From NCBI GenBank assembly GCA_036557885.1, contig DATBGS010000043.1:1-64000 (forward strand): a stretch of DNA of 64,000 bases, given 5' to 3'. Of the stretch, positions 7,931 through 15,621 are shown in pieces. This DNA comes from DATBGS01 sp036557885. GTDB lineage: Bacteria > Chloroflexota > Ktedonobacteria > Ktedonobacterales > DATBGS01. Below the pieces are notes generated by a model, which was given only the letters and a program-made list of their open reading frames with translations, made no database searches and was not told the DNA's origin. Made by a program: the position numbers and the translations under genes. Every line of letters starts with the position of its first letter. Position 1 is the first letter of the stretch.

Positions 7931-8974
7931 ATGAGCACGAAAATGCAGCCCTCAGTCGAGACTGATCTCTTGGAAGATATGTCACAATTGCACAATCGCC
8001 ATATGCTGGTGCGCAGCCCCAAGATGGCCGCGCTGATTCGGCTGCGCGGAACACTTCTCAAAGCTGTTCGGGCCTTTATGGAGTCTGAGGAGTTCGTTGA
8101 GGTTACGACGCCAACAATCACCAGTCTGACGGGGGCCTGCGAAGATTTCTCGACCCTGTTCCCGCTGGACTACTTTGGCAACAAGGCGTTCTTGACGCAG
8201 ACGGCGCAGTTGCACCTGGAGCCGCTGGTGCACAGCCAGACGCTGCGGCGCGTGTTTTCGGTCAATCACAGCTATCGCGCTGAACCCCGCGCCGATCATC
8301 GGCATCTCACGGAGTTTGTGCTGATTGAGCCGGAGATCGGTTTTGGCAATCTGACGACGCTGCTGGATATTGAGGAGCGCCTGGTTAGCTCGCTGGTCAA
8401 GGCGGCGCTGGAGCATCGGCGCGAAGAACTCACCATCCTGGGCGCCGATCTTGGCATGCTGGAGGCGATTCAACCACCATTCCGGCGCATCACCTACACT
8501 GACGCGGTGGAGCAACTGAACAAGATGGGCATTGTCACTGCCTGGGGCGATGATCTTGATCGCAAGCGCGAGATTGCCATCCTTGAATGGACCAAGTTCC
8601 CCACCTTCATCACGCACTACCCGATGGAGTTGAAGTTCTTCAACATGCGCCAGAACCGTGAGGATGAGCGCGTGGTGAACGCTGCCGATCTGCTGCTGCC
8701 GGGTGTGGGTGAGGTGTGCGGCGGCGCCGAGCGCGAGGAAGACCCCATCCGCCTGCGTCAGCGCTTGATGACTTCGCCAGCGATGAAGCACCTGCTGGCA
8801 GCTGGTGGGACCGCTGAGGATTACGAGTGGTATTTGCAACTGCGCGAGCAGGACTCCATCCCCTACGCTGGATTTGGGATGGGCTTTGAGCGTCTGGTGC
8901 AGTTCATCACCGGCAGCGAAAGCTGCCTGGATTGTGTGGAGTATCCGCGCAACAGCATCCACTACATGCCGTAG
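7931..8974 (+). CDS. Class II AsnRS-like catalytic domain (asparagine synthetase A-related)
   Basis: A 347-residue protein that resembles the catalytic core of aspartyl/asparaginyl-tRNA synthetases but has no N-terminal OB-fold anticodon-binding domain. Seen: motif 2 SYRAEPRADHRHLTEF near residue 114, and motif 3 GFGMGFERLVQ near residue 318. Archaeal proteins of this form (AS-AR) make asparagine from aspartate without tRNA, so asparagine synthesis is the best guess. It starts 21 bases after pyrR with an AAGAAAGG site and should therefore be under PyrR attenuation. A tRNA-linked or other amide-forming role cannot be excluded. Confidence 0.8.
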   Translation: MSTKMQPSVETDLLEDMSQLHNRHMLVRSPKMAALIRLRGTLLKAVRAFMESEEFVEVTTPTITSLTGACEDFSTLFPLDYFGNKAFLTQTAQLHLEPLVHSQTLRRVFSVNHSYRAEPRADHRHLTEFVLIEPEIGFGNLTTLLDIEERLVSSLVKAALEHRREELTILGADLGMLEAIQPPFRRITYTDAVEQLNKMGIVTAWGDDLDRKREIAILEWTKFPTFITHYPMELKFFNMRQNREDERVVNAADLLLPGVGEVCGGAEREEDPIRLRQRLMTSPAMKHLLAAGGTAEDYEWYLQLREQDSIPYAGFGMGFERLVQFITGSESCLDCVEYPRNSIHYMP

Positions 8975-9103
8975 TGAAAGGAACCCTGAACTCTCGCTGA
9001 GAGGGTTACAAGAGAGCGAGAGAGCGCCTGGGCATGATTGGTCATGCCCAGGCGCTCTCTCGCGTGCCAGCGACAAGGTACCCTTCACTCACGGAATTTT
9101 TTT
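8974..9103 (+). terminator. Large stem-loop terminator after the AsnRS-like gene
   Basis: A perfect 22-bp stem (9016-9037 with 9042-9063) is closed by a TTGG loop. An outer helix (8974-8985 with 9077-9088, two mismatches) encloses it, and seven T follow at 9097-9103. It probably ends the pyrR transcript. The stem is unusually long for a terminator. Confidence 0.65.
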
Positions 9104-9132
9104 GGCTAGCTCAAAATTGATACATCATCTCA

Positions 9133-9161
9133 TTGACAGATGCCTCAAAATCAGGTATGCT
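9133..9161 (+). promoter_or_regulatory. Promoter of the metal ABC transporter
   Basis: TTGACA (9133-9138), exactly 17 bases, then TATGCT (9156-9161). This is a strong housekeeping-type promoter 64 bases before the lipoprotein start. Confidence 0.75.
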
Positions 9162-9166
9162 ATTCT

Positions 9167-9187
9167 AGTATCTGATACTGAGTATCA
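9167..9187. promoter_or_regulatory. Fur-family type operator (7-1-7)
   Basis: TGATACTGAGTATCA (9173-9187) is a perfect 7-1-7 inverted repeat and differs from the Bacillus Fur box consensus TGATAATnATTATCA by one base in each arm. A second overlapping 6-1-6 repeat covers 9167-9179. It lies over the expected transcription start, ideal for repression by Fur, Zur, PerR or a relative. Confidence 0.65.
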
Positions 9188-9224
9188 TATTTTGTCCTTG
9201 GCGAGGTTCCGTCGGGAGTGGAAC

Positions 9225-10187
9225 ATGGCAAAGATGAGAGTGCTTCCTGCCCGTCGCCAGCGGGCAGTGCTGAGCGATGCCAGGATGCTGGTTCGCCTGC
9301 TCGCGCTCCCGCTGCTCGTTTTGGTGCTTGGTGCCTGTGGCATACATACCGTTTCAGGGAACAGCGGGGGCAAGGTGCAGGTGGTGGCTGCTGAAAATTT
9401 CTGGGGGAGTATTGCTGCCCAGCTTGGCGGTGATCGCGTGAGTGTGACCAGCCTCATTGTGAACCCGAACACCGACCCGCACGATTATGAACCCACCCCC
9501 GCCGACGCCCGCGCCATCGCCAATGCTGGTTACGTGATTTTCAATGGGGCAGGCTATGACCCCTGGGTGCGCCAACAACTGGATGCCAATGTGGTCAGCG
9601 GACGCAGCGAACTGGAGATCGGCAAGTTCCTGGGCAAGCAGGAGGGCGATAACCCGCATTTCTGGTACAATCCTGAGTATGTCACGCGGGTGGTAAATCA
9701 GATTACGAGCGACCTGAAACGTCTGGATGCGGCTGATGCGGCGTATTTCGACCAGCAGAACCAGCAGTTCTTGACGAGAGGACTCAAGGACTACCACGAT
9801 CTCATCACGACAATTCAACAGAAGTATCAGGGCACGCCGGTGGGCGCCACCGAAAGTATCTTTGAGTATCTCGCGTCGTCCCTGGGGCTGAACCTGATTT
9901 CGCCTCCAGGCTTTATGAAAGCCGTCTCAGAGGGAATTGAGCCGACGGCAGAGGACAAAGCGACCTTTGATCAGCAGGTGACGCAGAAGTTGATCAAGGT
10001 TTTCGTCTATAATAAACAGAATGCCACCCCGGATACGGATGCCCTCAAGGTGAAGGCGCAACAAGCAGGTATTCCAGTTGTAGCGATTACCGAGACGTTG
10101 GACCCTGGTAACGCGAGCTTCCAGGCGTGGCAAGCAGCCCAACTTCAGGCGCTTGAACAGGCGCTGGCGCAAGCTACCGGCAAGTAG
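9225..10187 (+). CDS. Metal ABC transporter substrate-binding lipoprotein (cluster A-I)
   Basis: A 320-residue extracytoplasmic binding protein of the ZnuA/TroA/PsaA family. A hydrophobic signal ends in the lipobox LGAC with Cys38. Metal ligands fit HDYEP, NPHFWYNP and, at the third position, Glu in ATESIFEYL rather than His. Glu there is typical of Mn/Fe binders such as PsaA, whereas Zn binders usually have His; no His-rich loop is present. The ATG at 9225 has GGGAGTGG upstream. It is the first gene of the operon behind the Fur-like box; ATPase and permease follow. Confidence 0.9.
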   Translation: MAKMRVLPARRQRAVLSDARMLVRLLALPLLVLVLGACGIHTVSGNSGGKVQVVAAENFWGSIAAQLGGDRVSVTSLIVNPNTDPHDYEPTPADARAIANAGYVIFNGAGYDPWVRQQLDANVVSGRSELEIGKFLGKQEGDNPHFWYNPEYVTRVVNQITSDLKRLDAADAAYFDQQNQQFLTRGLKDYHDLITTIQQKYQGTPVGATESIFEYLASSLGLNLISPPGFMKAVSEGIEPTAEDKATFDQQVTQKLIKVFVYNKQNATPDTDALKVKAQQAGIPVVAITETLDPGNASFQAWQAAQLQALEQALAQATGK

Positions 10188-10265
10188 GGGCTGATGAGGG
10201 AGTGGGAAGACATCATCGCTTGTTTTAGAGGGCGCAGCACGCGCCCGTTTCTATAGGGTAGGTCC

Positions 10266-11186
10266 ATGACACGTATCTCAACTGGGGCGGATTCAGCGCC
10301 CCTTGATTCGACAGACGCCCAGTCGCTGCCTCAGAGCCTGGCAGATGTTTCTCCAGCGCGCGAGGTAGTGCTTGCTGGTGAACACGCCGGAGTTCGCCTG
10401 GGTGGGCGCGCGATCTGGCGCGACATGAGCTTTGAGATTTACTCAGGCGAATTTATTGCCATTCTGGGGCCAAATGGAGCGGGCAAATCTACGCTGCTGA
10501 AAGTGCTTCTGGGCATGCTCCCTTTGAGCGAGGGCAGTGTGCGCGTCCTGGGCGAACCAGTAAAACGGGGCAATGCCAGGGTTGGCTATCTCCCCCAGCG
10601 ACGCAGCTTCGAGTCGGATGTGTGCGTGCGGGGATGTGATGTGGTGCGCCTGGGCCTGGATGGAGGGCGCTGGGGGATTCCGCTGCCAGGAGTGCGCCGC
10701 CTGTGGGGTGGCGATCTGCACGCCCGCGAAGCCTCGGCGCGGGTCGAAGAGGTGATTGATCTGGTGGGCGCGAGCCACTATGCCCAGCGGCCCATTGGCG
10801 AACTTTCCGGCGGAGAACAACAACGGCTGCTGATTGCCCAGGCGCTGGTGACGCGGCCACGCATCCTGCTGCTGGATGAACCGCTCGAAAGCCTGGACTT
10901 GAATAATCAGCAGATTGTCTCGGCGCTGATTCGTCGCGTCAGCCAGGAGCAGCAGGTAACGGTGCTGATGGTGGCGCACGATGTGAATCCGATTCTTTCT
11001 TCGCTGGATCGCGTGCTGTATCTGGGGCGCAATCAGACCGCGCTTGGCACGCCGCAAGAGGTCATCACCTCGGAGACGCTTTCGCTGCTCTATGATGCGC
11101 CCATCGAGGTGCTGCGCACGCGGGACGGGCGGATTGTGGTTGTTGGGCAGCCGGAGGAGGTGTCTCATGCTCGTCAGCTTCGCTGA
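10266..11186 (+). CDS. Metal ABC transporter ATP-binding protein
   Basis: A 306-residue ATPase that energises uptake by the neighbouring permeases. Seen: Walker A GPNGAGKST, signature LSGGEQQR, Walker B ILLLDEPLESLDL and the His-loop VAHD. A 35-residue N-terminal extension precedes the ABC domain. It lies 78 bases after the binding protein, with a small GGGCGC/GCGCCC hairpin (10230-10246) in the gap, and overlaps the permease gene by 20 bases. Confidence 0.93.
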   Translation: MTRISTGADSAPLDSTDAQSLPQSLADVSPAREVVLAGEHAGVRLGGRAIWRDMSFEIYSGEFIAILGPNGAGKSTLLKVLLGMLPLSEGSVRVLGEPVKRGNARVGYLPQRRSFESDVCVRGCDVVRLGLDGGRWGIPLPGVRRLWGGDLHAREASARVEEVIDLVGASHYAQRPIGELSGGEQQRLLIAQALVTRPRILLLDEPLESLDLNNQQIVSALIRRVSQEQQVTVLMVAHDVNPILSSLDRVLYLGRNQTALGTPQEVITSETLSLLYDAPIEVLRTRDGRIVVVGQPEEVSHARQLR

Positions 11187-12075
11187 TGAGGTCCAGCTTT
11201 CCTGGGATTTGGTGGCTGATCTTCAGCAGCTTTTCGCCTATCACTTTATGCAAAACGCTTTCCTGGCGGGGACGCTGGTGGCGCTTGCTGCGGGGGCCGT
11301 TGGCTATTTTATGGTGCTGCGCAGCCAGAGCTTTGCCGGGCACACGCTGGCGCAAGCTGGCTTCCCTGGCGCCCTGGGCGCGGCGCTGCTGGGGTATTCA
11401 CCTGTGCTTGGGTTGATAGGCTTTGGCGTTGGCGCGGCCCTGCTCATCGGCGTGCTCAGTGCCCGCGAGTCCAAAGGGCAGGATAGCGCGATTGGCATTG
11501 TGCTGGCGTTCAGCCTGGGGCTGGGGCTGCTCTTTATTCGGCTTTCCCATGCTAACAACACGACTGGACTGTATTCGCTGCTGTTTGGGTCCGTTCTGGG
11601 GGTGAGTGATGGTGATCTGGGGCCAATTGCGCTGACGACGCTGGTCACGCTGGTCACGCTGGCGGTGGTGGCGCGTCCGCTCCTGTTTGCCTCGCTTGAC
11701 CCGGAAGTGGCCGCCGCGAAGGGGGTTCCGGTGCGGCTGCTTGCGCTGCTCTTTCTGGTGCTGCTGGCGTTTGCTGTGGCCGAGGCGGTAAAAATTGTGG
11801 GGGTGCTGCTGATCTTTGCCCTGCTGGTGACGCCTGCTGCCATTGCCCAGGAACTTACCGCTCGCCCAGCCCTGTCGGTTGGGGTGTCGGTGCTGCTGGC
11901 GCTGGTGTTTACGTGGAGCGGGCTGGCTATCGGCTATTTTACGCCCTACCCCGTTGGCTTCTTCATCACCAGCTTTGCCTTTGGGACGTATGTGCTGGTG
12001 CGCCTGACACGCGCCGCCTACACGCGCAGTGCGCGGCGCAAGAGCGCAGTGAGGGAGGGTGCGCTGGTATTATAA
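11167..12075 (+). CDS. Metal ABC transporter permease, first copy (ABC-3 family)
   Basis: A 302-residue integral membrane protein with about eight hydrophobic segments. FMVLRSQSFAGHTLAQAGFPG, PLLFASLDPEVAAAKGVPV and YFTPYPVGFFITS are typical of the ZnuB/MntB permease family. The ATG at 11167 lies inside the end of the ATPase gene. A second permease of the same family lies at 13607, separated from this one only by the RHH/TnpB cassette, so the two were probably adjacent originally and may form a heterodimer. Confidence 0.92.
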   Translation: MLVSFADEVQLSWDLVADLQQLFAYHFMQNAFLAGTLVALAAGAVGYFMVLRSQSFAGHTLAQAGFPGALGAALLGYSPVLGLIGFGVGAALLIGVLSARESKGQDSAIGIVLAFSLGLGLLFIRLSHANNTTGLYSLLFGSVLGVSDGDLGPIALTTLVTLVTLAVVARPLLFASLDPEVAAAKGVPVRLLALLFLVLLAFAVAEAVKIVGVLLIFALLVTPAAIAQELTARPALSVGVSVLLALVFTWSGLAIGYFTPYPVGFFITSFAFGTYVLVRLTRAAYTRSARRKSAVREGALVL

Positions 12076-12127
12076 ACGTTCATAGGATTTCTAGCGAATT
12101 GGCTACGACTCTTGCGTTCTCTGAGCC

Positions 12128-12164
12128 TTGACATACCGTTATTTATCAGGCATAATAACGGTAT
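12128..12164 (+). promoter_or_regulatory. Promoter with palindromic operator for the RHH-tnpB genes
   Basis: TTGACA (12128-12133), 17 bases, CATAAT (12151-12156). ATACCGTTATT (12133-12143) and AATAACGGTAT (12154-12164) are perfect 11-base arms that overlap the -10 and start codon. The ATG at 12163 lies only 7 bases after the -10, so the transcript would be leaderless. RHH proteins often bind such repeats, suggesting autoregulation; the repeat could also be the left-end hairpin of the element. Confidence 0.55.
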
Positions 12165-12354
12165 GGGACAGGAAAAGCGATTCCAAAAGATGACCATCTA
12201 TTTCCCGCTTGATCTGTTAGAGCGGGTACGAGCGCATGCCGATGCGGAACGCCGGTCTTTTAACAAAGATGTGCTGTGGCTCATTGAACAGGCATTAGTC
12301 GAGGAGAAGCAGAATGCAACTGGTGGAACAGCACATCATCCGTCGCACCGATAG
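12163..12354 (+). CDS. Small ribbon-helix-helix (Arc/CopG-like) protein
   Basis: A 63-residue basic protein. The segment RFQKMTIYFPLDLLERV reads as the DNA-binding strand and first helix, followed by SFNKDVLWLIEQAL as the second helix of an RHH dimer. Its 3' end overlaps tnpB by 41 bases. Probably a repressor of its own promoter, which carries a perfect inverted repeat. Whether it also modulates TnpB or transposition is unknown. Confidence 0.7.
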   Translation: MGQEKRFQKMTIYFPLDLLERVRAHADAERRSFNKDVLWLIEQALVEEKQNATGGTAHHPSHR

Positions 12355-13597
12355 TCGCTACCCTCCGATAGATCAGGCCGCCTTTGCCGCCCAAAATCTC
12401 TACAATGCGGCATTGTTTCTGGTCCGCCAATCCTTCATCTGGGAGAATCACTATCTGGATTACCAGGCGGTCTATCACCAGATGAAGCATCATGAGGCGT
12501 ATCGGGCGTTACCTGCAAAGGTAGCCCAACAGGTCTTGCGTCTCCTCGACAAGAACTGGCAGAGCTATTTTGCTGCCTGTCTTGCGTATCAGGAAGATTC
12601 CTCAAAGTTCACTGGGCGCCCCAAGATGCCCAAATATAAGCACAAGACGGATGGGCGCCAAGTGCTCATCTATACCACGCAAGCTCTGGCAAAGGCAGCG
12701 CTCCGGCATGGGGAGGTATGCCCGTCCAAGCTGCCTCTCACCGTTCAAACGAAACAGACCAAGATTCATCAAGTCCGTATCGTGCCCGCCTGCGGCTTCT
12801 ATGTGGTGGAAGTGGTCTATCACCAGAGCGAAGCCGCCCCCTCTTGTGATCCCGCTCTGTACGCTGCCGTAGACCTGGGAGTAGATGTGCTGGCCGCGCT
12901 AACTTCAAACAAGAAAGGGTTTGTCCCTCGGCTTGTGAACGGGCGCCCCCTCAAATCTACCAATCAGTTCTACAATAAACAGCGTGCCCAGCTGCAGGAA
13001 GCCTTGGGGCATCCAGGCAGTACGCGCCGCATGGAACGCTTAACGGTCCGCCGCAATCGCAGAATGCAGCACTCCTTGCACACGGCCAGCCGCTACATCA
13101 TTGACGTGCTCTTGCAGGAAGGCATCGGCACGCTCGTTGTGGGTAAGAACCTGCTGTGGAAGCAAGAGGTGAATATGGAGCGGGTGAATAACCAGCACTT
13201 TGTCCAGATACCCCACGCCCGCTTCATTGACCTGCTGACCTACAAAGCACAGTTGGCGGGCATTGCCGTGATCGTGCAGGAGGAAAGCTATACCAGCAAA
13301 GCCTCCTTCCTGGACCTGGACCCGCTGCCCGTCTTTGACCCCACTAAAGAGGACAAGTACGTCTTCAGTGGCAAGCGGGTGAAGCGTGGGCTGTATCAGG
13401 CCAAGGATGGGCGAACCCTGCATGCCGATGTGAACGGGTCATACAACACCTTGAGAAAAGCAATCCCTGACGCCTTTGGCAGGGGGATAGAGGCGCCCGT
13501 AGTTGCACCAGTGCAGGTCACGGTTGGTTCGGTCAGTCTTGCCAGGGGCGCAAGCAACCAGCGTGGCAGCACCAACTCATCAATAGCGAGCTATTGA
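12314..13597 (+). CDS. tnpB: TnpB-family RNA-guided nuclease, variant without zinc finger
   Basis: A 427-residue protein of the OrfB/TnpB family, ancestor of Cas12. RuvC acidic residues appear intact: Asp187 in DLGVD, Glu323/324 in QEESYTSKAS and Asp372 in ADVNGSYN. The usual CxxC pairs between RuvC-II and RuvC-III are absent; that stretch instead has YVFSGKRVKRGLY, a pattern of a zinc-less TnpB subgroup. The ATG has GAGGAGAAG upstream. In known elements the guide RNA is made from the 3' end of tnpB and the flank, which here would run into the second permease start. Confidence 0.88.
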   Translation: MQLVEQHIIRRTDSRYPPIDQAAFAAQNLYNAALFLVRQSFIWENHYLDYQAVYHQMKHHEAYRALPAKVAQQVLRLLDKNWQSYFAACLAYQEDSSKFTGRPKMPKYKHKTDGRQVLIYTTQALAKAALRHGEVCPSKLPLTVQTKQTKIHQVRIVPACGFYVVEVVYHQSEAAPSCDPALYAAVDLGVDVLAALTSNKKGFVPRLVNGRPLKSTNQFYNKQRAQLQEALGHPGSTRRMERLTVRRNRRMQHSLHTASRYIIDVLLQEGIGTLVVGKNLLWKQEVNMERVNNQHFVQIPHARFIDLLTYKAQLAGIAVIVQEESYTSKASFLDLDPLPVFDPTKEDKYVFSGKRVKRGLYQAKDGRTLHADVNGSYNTLRKAIPDAFGRGIEAPVVAPVQVTVGSVSLARGASNQRGSTNSSIASY

Positions 13598-13606
13598 GAA
13601 GAAACT

Positions 13607-14539
13607 ATGATCAAGCTGCTTGACGCGCTGCTGCTTTCAGCGATACCGCCCTTCTCGCCCAATCTCCTTGCGGACATCCAGGAGATGCTGCGGCATGACT
13701 TTATGCGCTCTGCATTCCTGGCAGGGACCGCGATTGCCCTGGTTGCCGGGGCCGTGAGCTATTTCATCGTTTTGCGGCACCAGGTGTTTGCGGGCGACGC
13801 GCTTTCGCATGTGGCCTTTGCTGGGACACTTGGCGCAGCCGTATTGGGCATTAACTTACTGACGGGGCTGTTTGGAGCTACCGTCGCTGTGGCGCTGGGG
13901 ATTGGCGTGCTGGGAGAGCGAGCGCGGGCGCGCGATGTGGCGATTGGTACGGTGTTGGCCTGGGTGTTGGGGCTGGGTGTCCTCTTTTTGAGCCTCTATA
14001 CCTCTCAGGCCAGCGGCGCTAATGGCTCCATTGGGGTCAATGTTCTCTTTGGCACGATCTTTGGGCTGACGGTGCAGCAGGCCAGCCTTGCCGCCTGGGT
14101 TGGGGCGGGAGCGTTGGCGGTCCTCCTGCTGATTGCCCGCCCGCTGCTTTTTGCTTCGCTTGACCCGGAAGTGGCCGCAGCGCGAGGGGTGCCGGTGCGC
14201 GTGCTGGGGCTGGCTTTTCTGGTGCTGGTGGGGATTACAGTGGCAGAAGCGGTGCAGGCCGTCGGAGTCTTGCTGATGTTCTCGCTGCTGGTGGCCCCAG
14301 GCGCGATGGCCCAGCGCCTTCTGACGCGCCCGTTTGCGGCGCTGGCGCTCTCGACAGCGCTGGCCCTGGCCTTCATCTGGGTTGGATTAACGCTGGCTTT
14401 CTATACGCCCTATCCCGCGAGTTTTCTGATCAGCGCGCTGGCGTTCTTGACCTATCTGCTGGCTCTGCTGCCTCGCTGGGGGCGGGCGCCCTGGGCGCGT
14501 CACCAGAGAATGAGAAAACGTGTGCCGCTCCTCAGGTAA
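13607..14539 (+). CDS. Metal ABC transporter permease, second copy (ABC-3 family)
   Basis: A 310-residue membrane protein paralogous to the permease at 11167. Shared blocks include FMRSAFLAGT near the start, PLLFASLDPEVAAARGVPV and FYTPYPASFLIS near the end. Upstream it is separated by the TnpB cassette, with only 9 bases between the tnpB stop and its ATG, so its expression probably depends on read-through from the cassette or the upstream operon promoter. It converges on the PfkB kinase gene with an 8-base overlap. Confidence 0.92.
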   Translation: MIKLLDALLLSAIPPFSPNLLADIQEMLRHDFMRSAFLAGTAIALVAGAVSYFIVLRHQVFAGDALSHVAFAGTLGAAVLGINLLTGLFGATVAVALGIGVLGERARARDVAIGTVLAWVLGLGVLFLSLYTSQASGANGSIGVNVLFGTIFGLTVQQASLAAWVGAGALAVLLLIARPLLFASLDPEVAAARGVPVRVLGLAFLVLVGITVAEAVQAVGVLLMFSLLVAPGAMAQRLLTRPFAALALSTALALAFIWVGLTLAFYTPYPASFLISALAFLTYLLALLPRWGRAPWARHQRMRKRVPLLR

Positions 14540-15461
14540 TTTCGTGCGCGTAGGGGAGTGAAGGGATTGCGCCGCGCCGCGTGACGCTCAAAGCGGCTGC
14601 CTGGCAAGCAAGTCTCAGCAAGACGCTCGTTTCCTCTGGCGAGAGCTTGTTTGGGTGCGCGGGTAAAAACGCCAGCAGCGCCGCCATAAACGCATCGCCC
14701 GCCCCAATGGAGTCAACCACTGTGGCAACCTGCGGGGCTGCTACTTCAGAGATGTGCTGTCTCAGGCGGAACAGACACCCCTGTGGGCCGCGTGTCACCA
14801 CTACCAGCGGGGCTGCTGTCTCTAGCGCCGCCAGGCCCTCTCTGGCGTCTTCCTGGCCTGTTAAAAGGCGCAGTTCTGCCAGGTTCATCTTGCAAATATC
14901 CACCTGACCCAGCGGCTCGCGGGCCAGGGCCAGCCCCGCTTTGGCATCCGGCCAGAGTGCCGGACGCCAGTTGACATCATAGCTGCATATGGCCCCGGCG
15001 TTTCGCGCCAGTTTTAGGGCGGCAAGCGTGGTGGAGCGCATCGGCTCGTGCGCCAGAGAGACCGAGCCAATATGCAGCACGCGCGTATTGGCGAAAGCTG
15101 TGCTGTCCAGGTCTGAGGGACGTAGCTCTGCGTGGGCGCCAACGGCAAACGTAAAGTGTGGTTCACCTTCGCTGGTTAGCGCCACCAGCGCCAGCGTTGT
15201 AAAAGAAGCTGGCTCCGTCAGGAGGTACTGTGTCGCCACGCCTTCCTGCTCTAAAAGCTGGCGGAGTCCCCGGCCAAAGTCATCGCTGCCTACTTTCCCG
15301 ATGAAGGCCGCCTTCTTTCCCAGACGCTGTACCCCAACCGCGACATTGGCGGGCGCGCCACCCGGCTTGGGTGTAAAGGCTTCTGCGTGATAGAGTGAGT
15401 CTGTGGGGGCGGTGGCAACCAGATCAATCAGGCATTCACCCAGCGTCAGCACATCGAACAT
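14532..15461 (-). CDS. PfkB-family carbohydrate kinase (fructokinase-like)
   Basis: A 309-residue sugar kinase. Seen: LGECLIDLVA at the start, the sugar-binding GGAPANVAVG near residue 34, and the PfkB signature DSIGAGDAF with the catalytic Asp. Fructose is the most likely substrate by resemblance to fructokinases, but ribose or a keto-deoxy sugar cannot be ruled out. It lies divergent from the glgC-glgA genes, and convergent with the permease. Confidence 0.85.
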   Translation of the reverse strand: MFDVLTLGECLIDLVATAPTDSLYHAEAFTPKPGGAPANVAVGVQRLGKKAAFIGKVGSDDFGRGLRQLLEQEGVATQYLLTEPASFTTLALVALTSEGEPHFTFAVGAHAELRPSDLDSTAFANTRVLHIGSVSLAHEPMRSTTLAALKLARNAGAICSYDVNWRPALWPDAKAGLALAREPLGQVDICKMNLAELRLLTGQEDAREGLAALETAAPLVVVTRGPQGCLFRLRQHISEVAAPQVATVVDSIGAGDAFMAALLAFLPAHPNKLSPEETSVLLRLACQAAALSVTRRGAIPSLPYAHEIT

Positions 15462-15621
15462 AGTTCCTCCGGCCCAGGCAAGGTCTTAGATGATCGGTTG
15501 TTATTTGAGGCGCCAGCAGTTGACCACGCGATACAAAGAGAGTGCTGTGCCCTCTTCTTTTGGTTATAATACTCCCTATAAAGGGAAAAGTAGAGACCCA
15601 CTTAGCAGAATGAGGTAAGCG

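Larger units (their letters stand above)
12076..13606 (+). mobile_element. TnpB-type element (IS605/IS1341-like, no TnpA) inside the metal transporter operon
   Basis: Two overlapping genes, a ribbon-helix-helix protein and TnpB, lie exactly between two paralogous permease genes. No TnpA transposase is present, as in IS1341-type elements. The ends are not defined: the space before the first gene holds a perfect 11-bp inverted repeat, and only 9 bases separate the TnpB stop from the next permease start. The boundaries given are the flanking genes, not mapped termini. Confidence 0.65.

Noticed and set aside
7982..9088. 368-codon minus-strand open frame over the AsnRS-like gene
   Set aside because: Antisense to a conserved class II synthetase core and includes the terminator stem; no domain pattern.
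12314..13597. Nuclease-dead TnpB-like repressor (TldR)
   Set aside because: The RuvC acidic residues Asp187, Glu323/324 and Asp372 all appear present, so an active nuclease is more likely.
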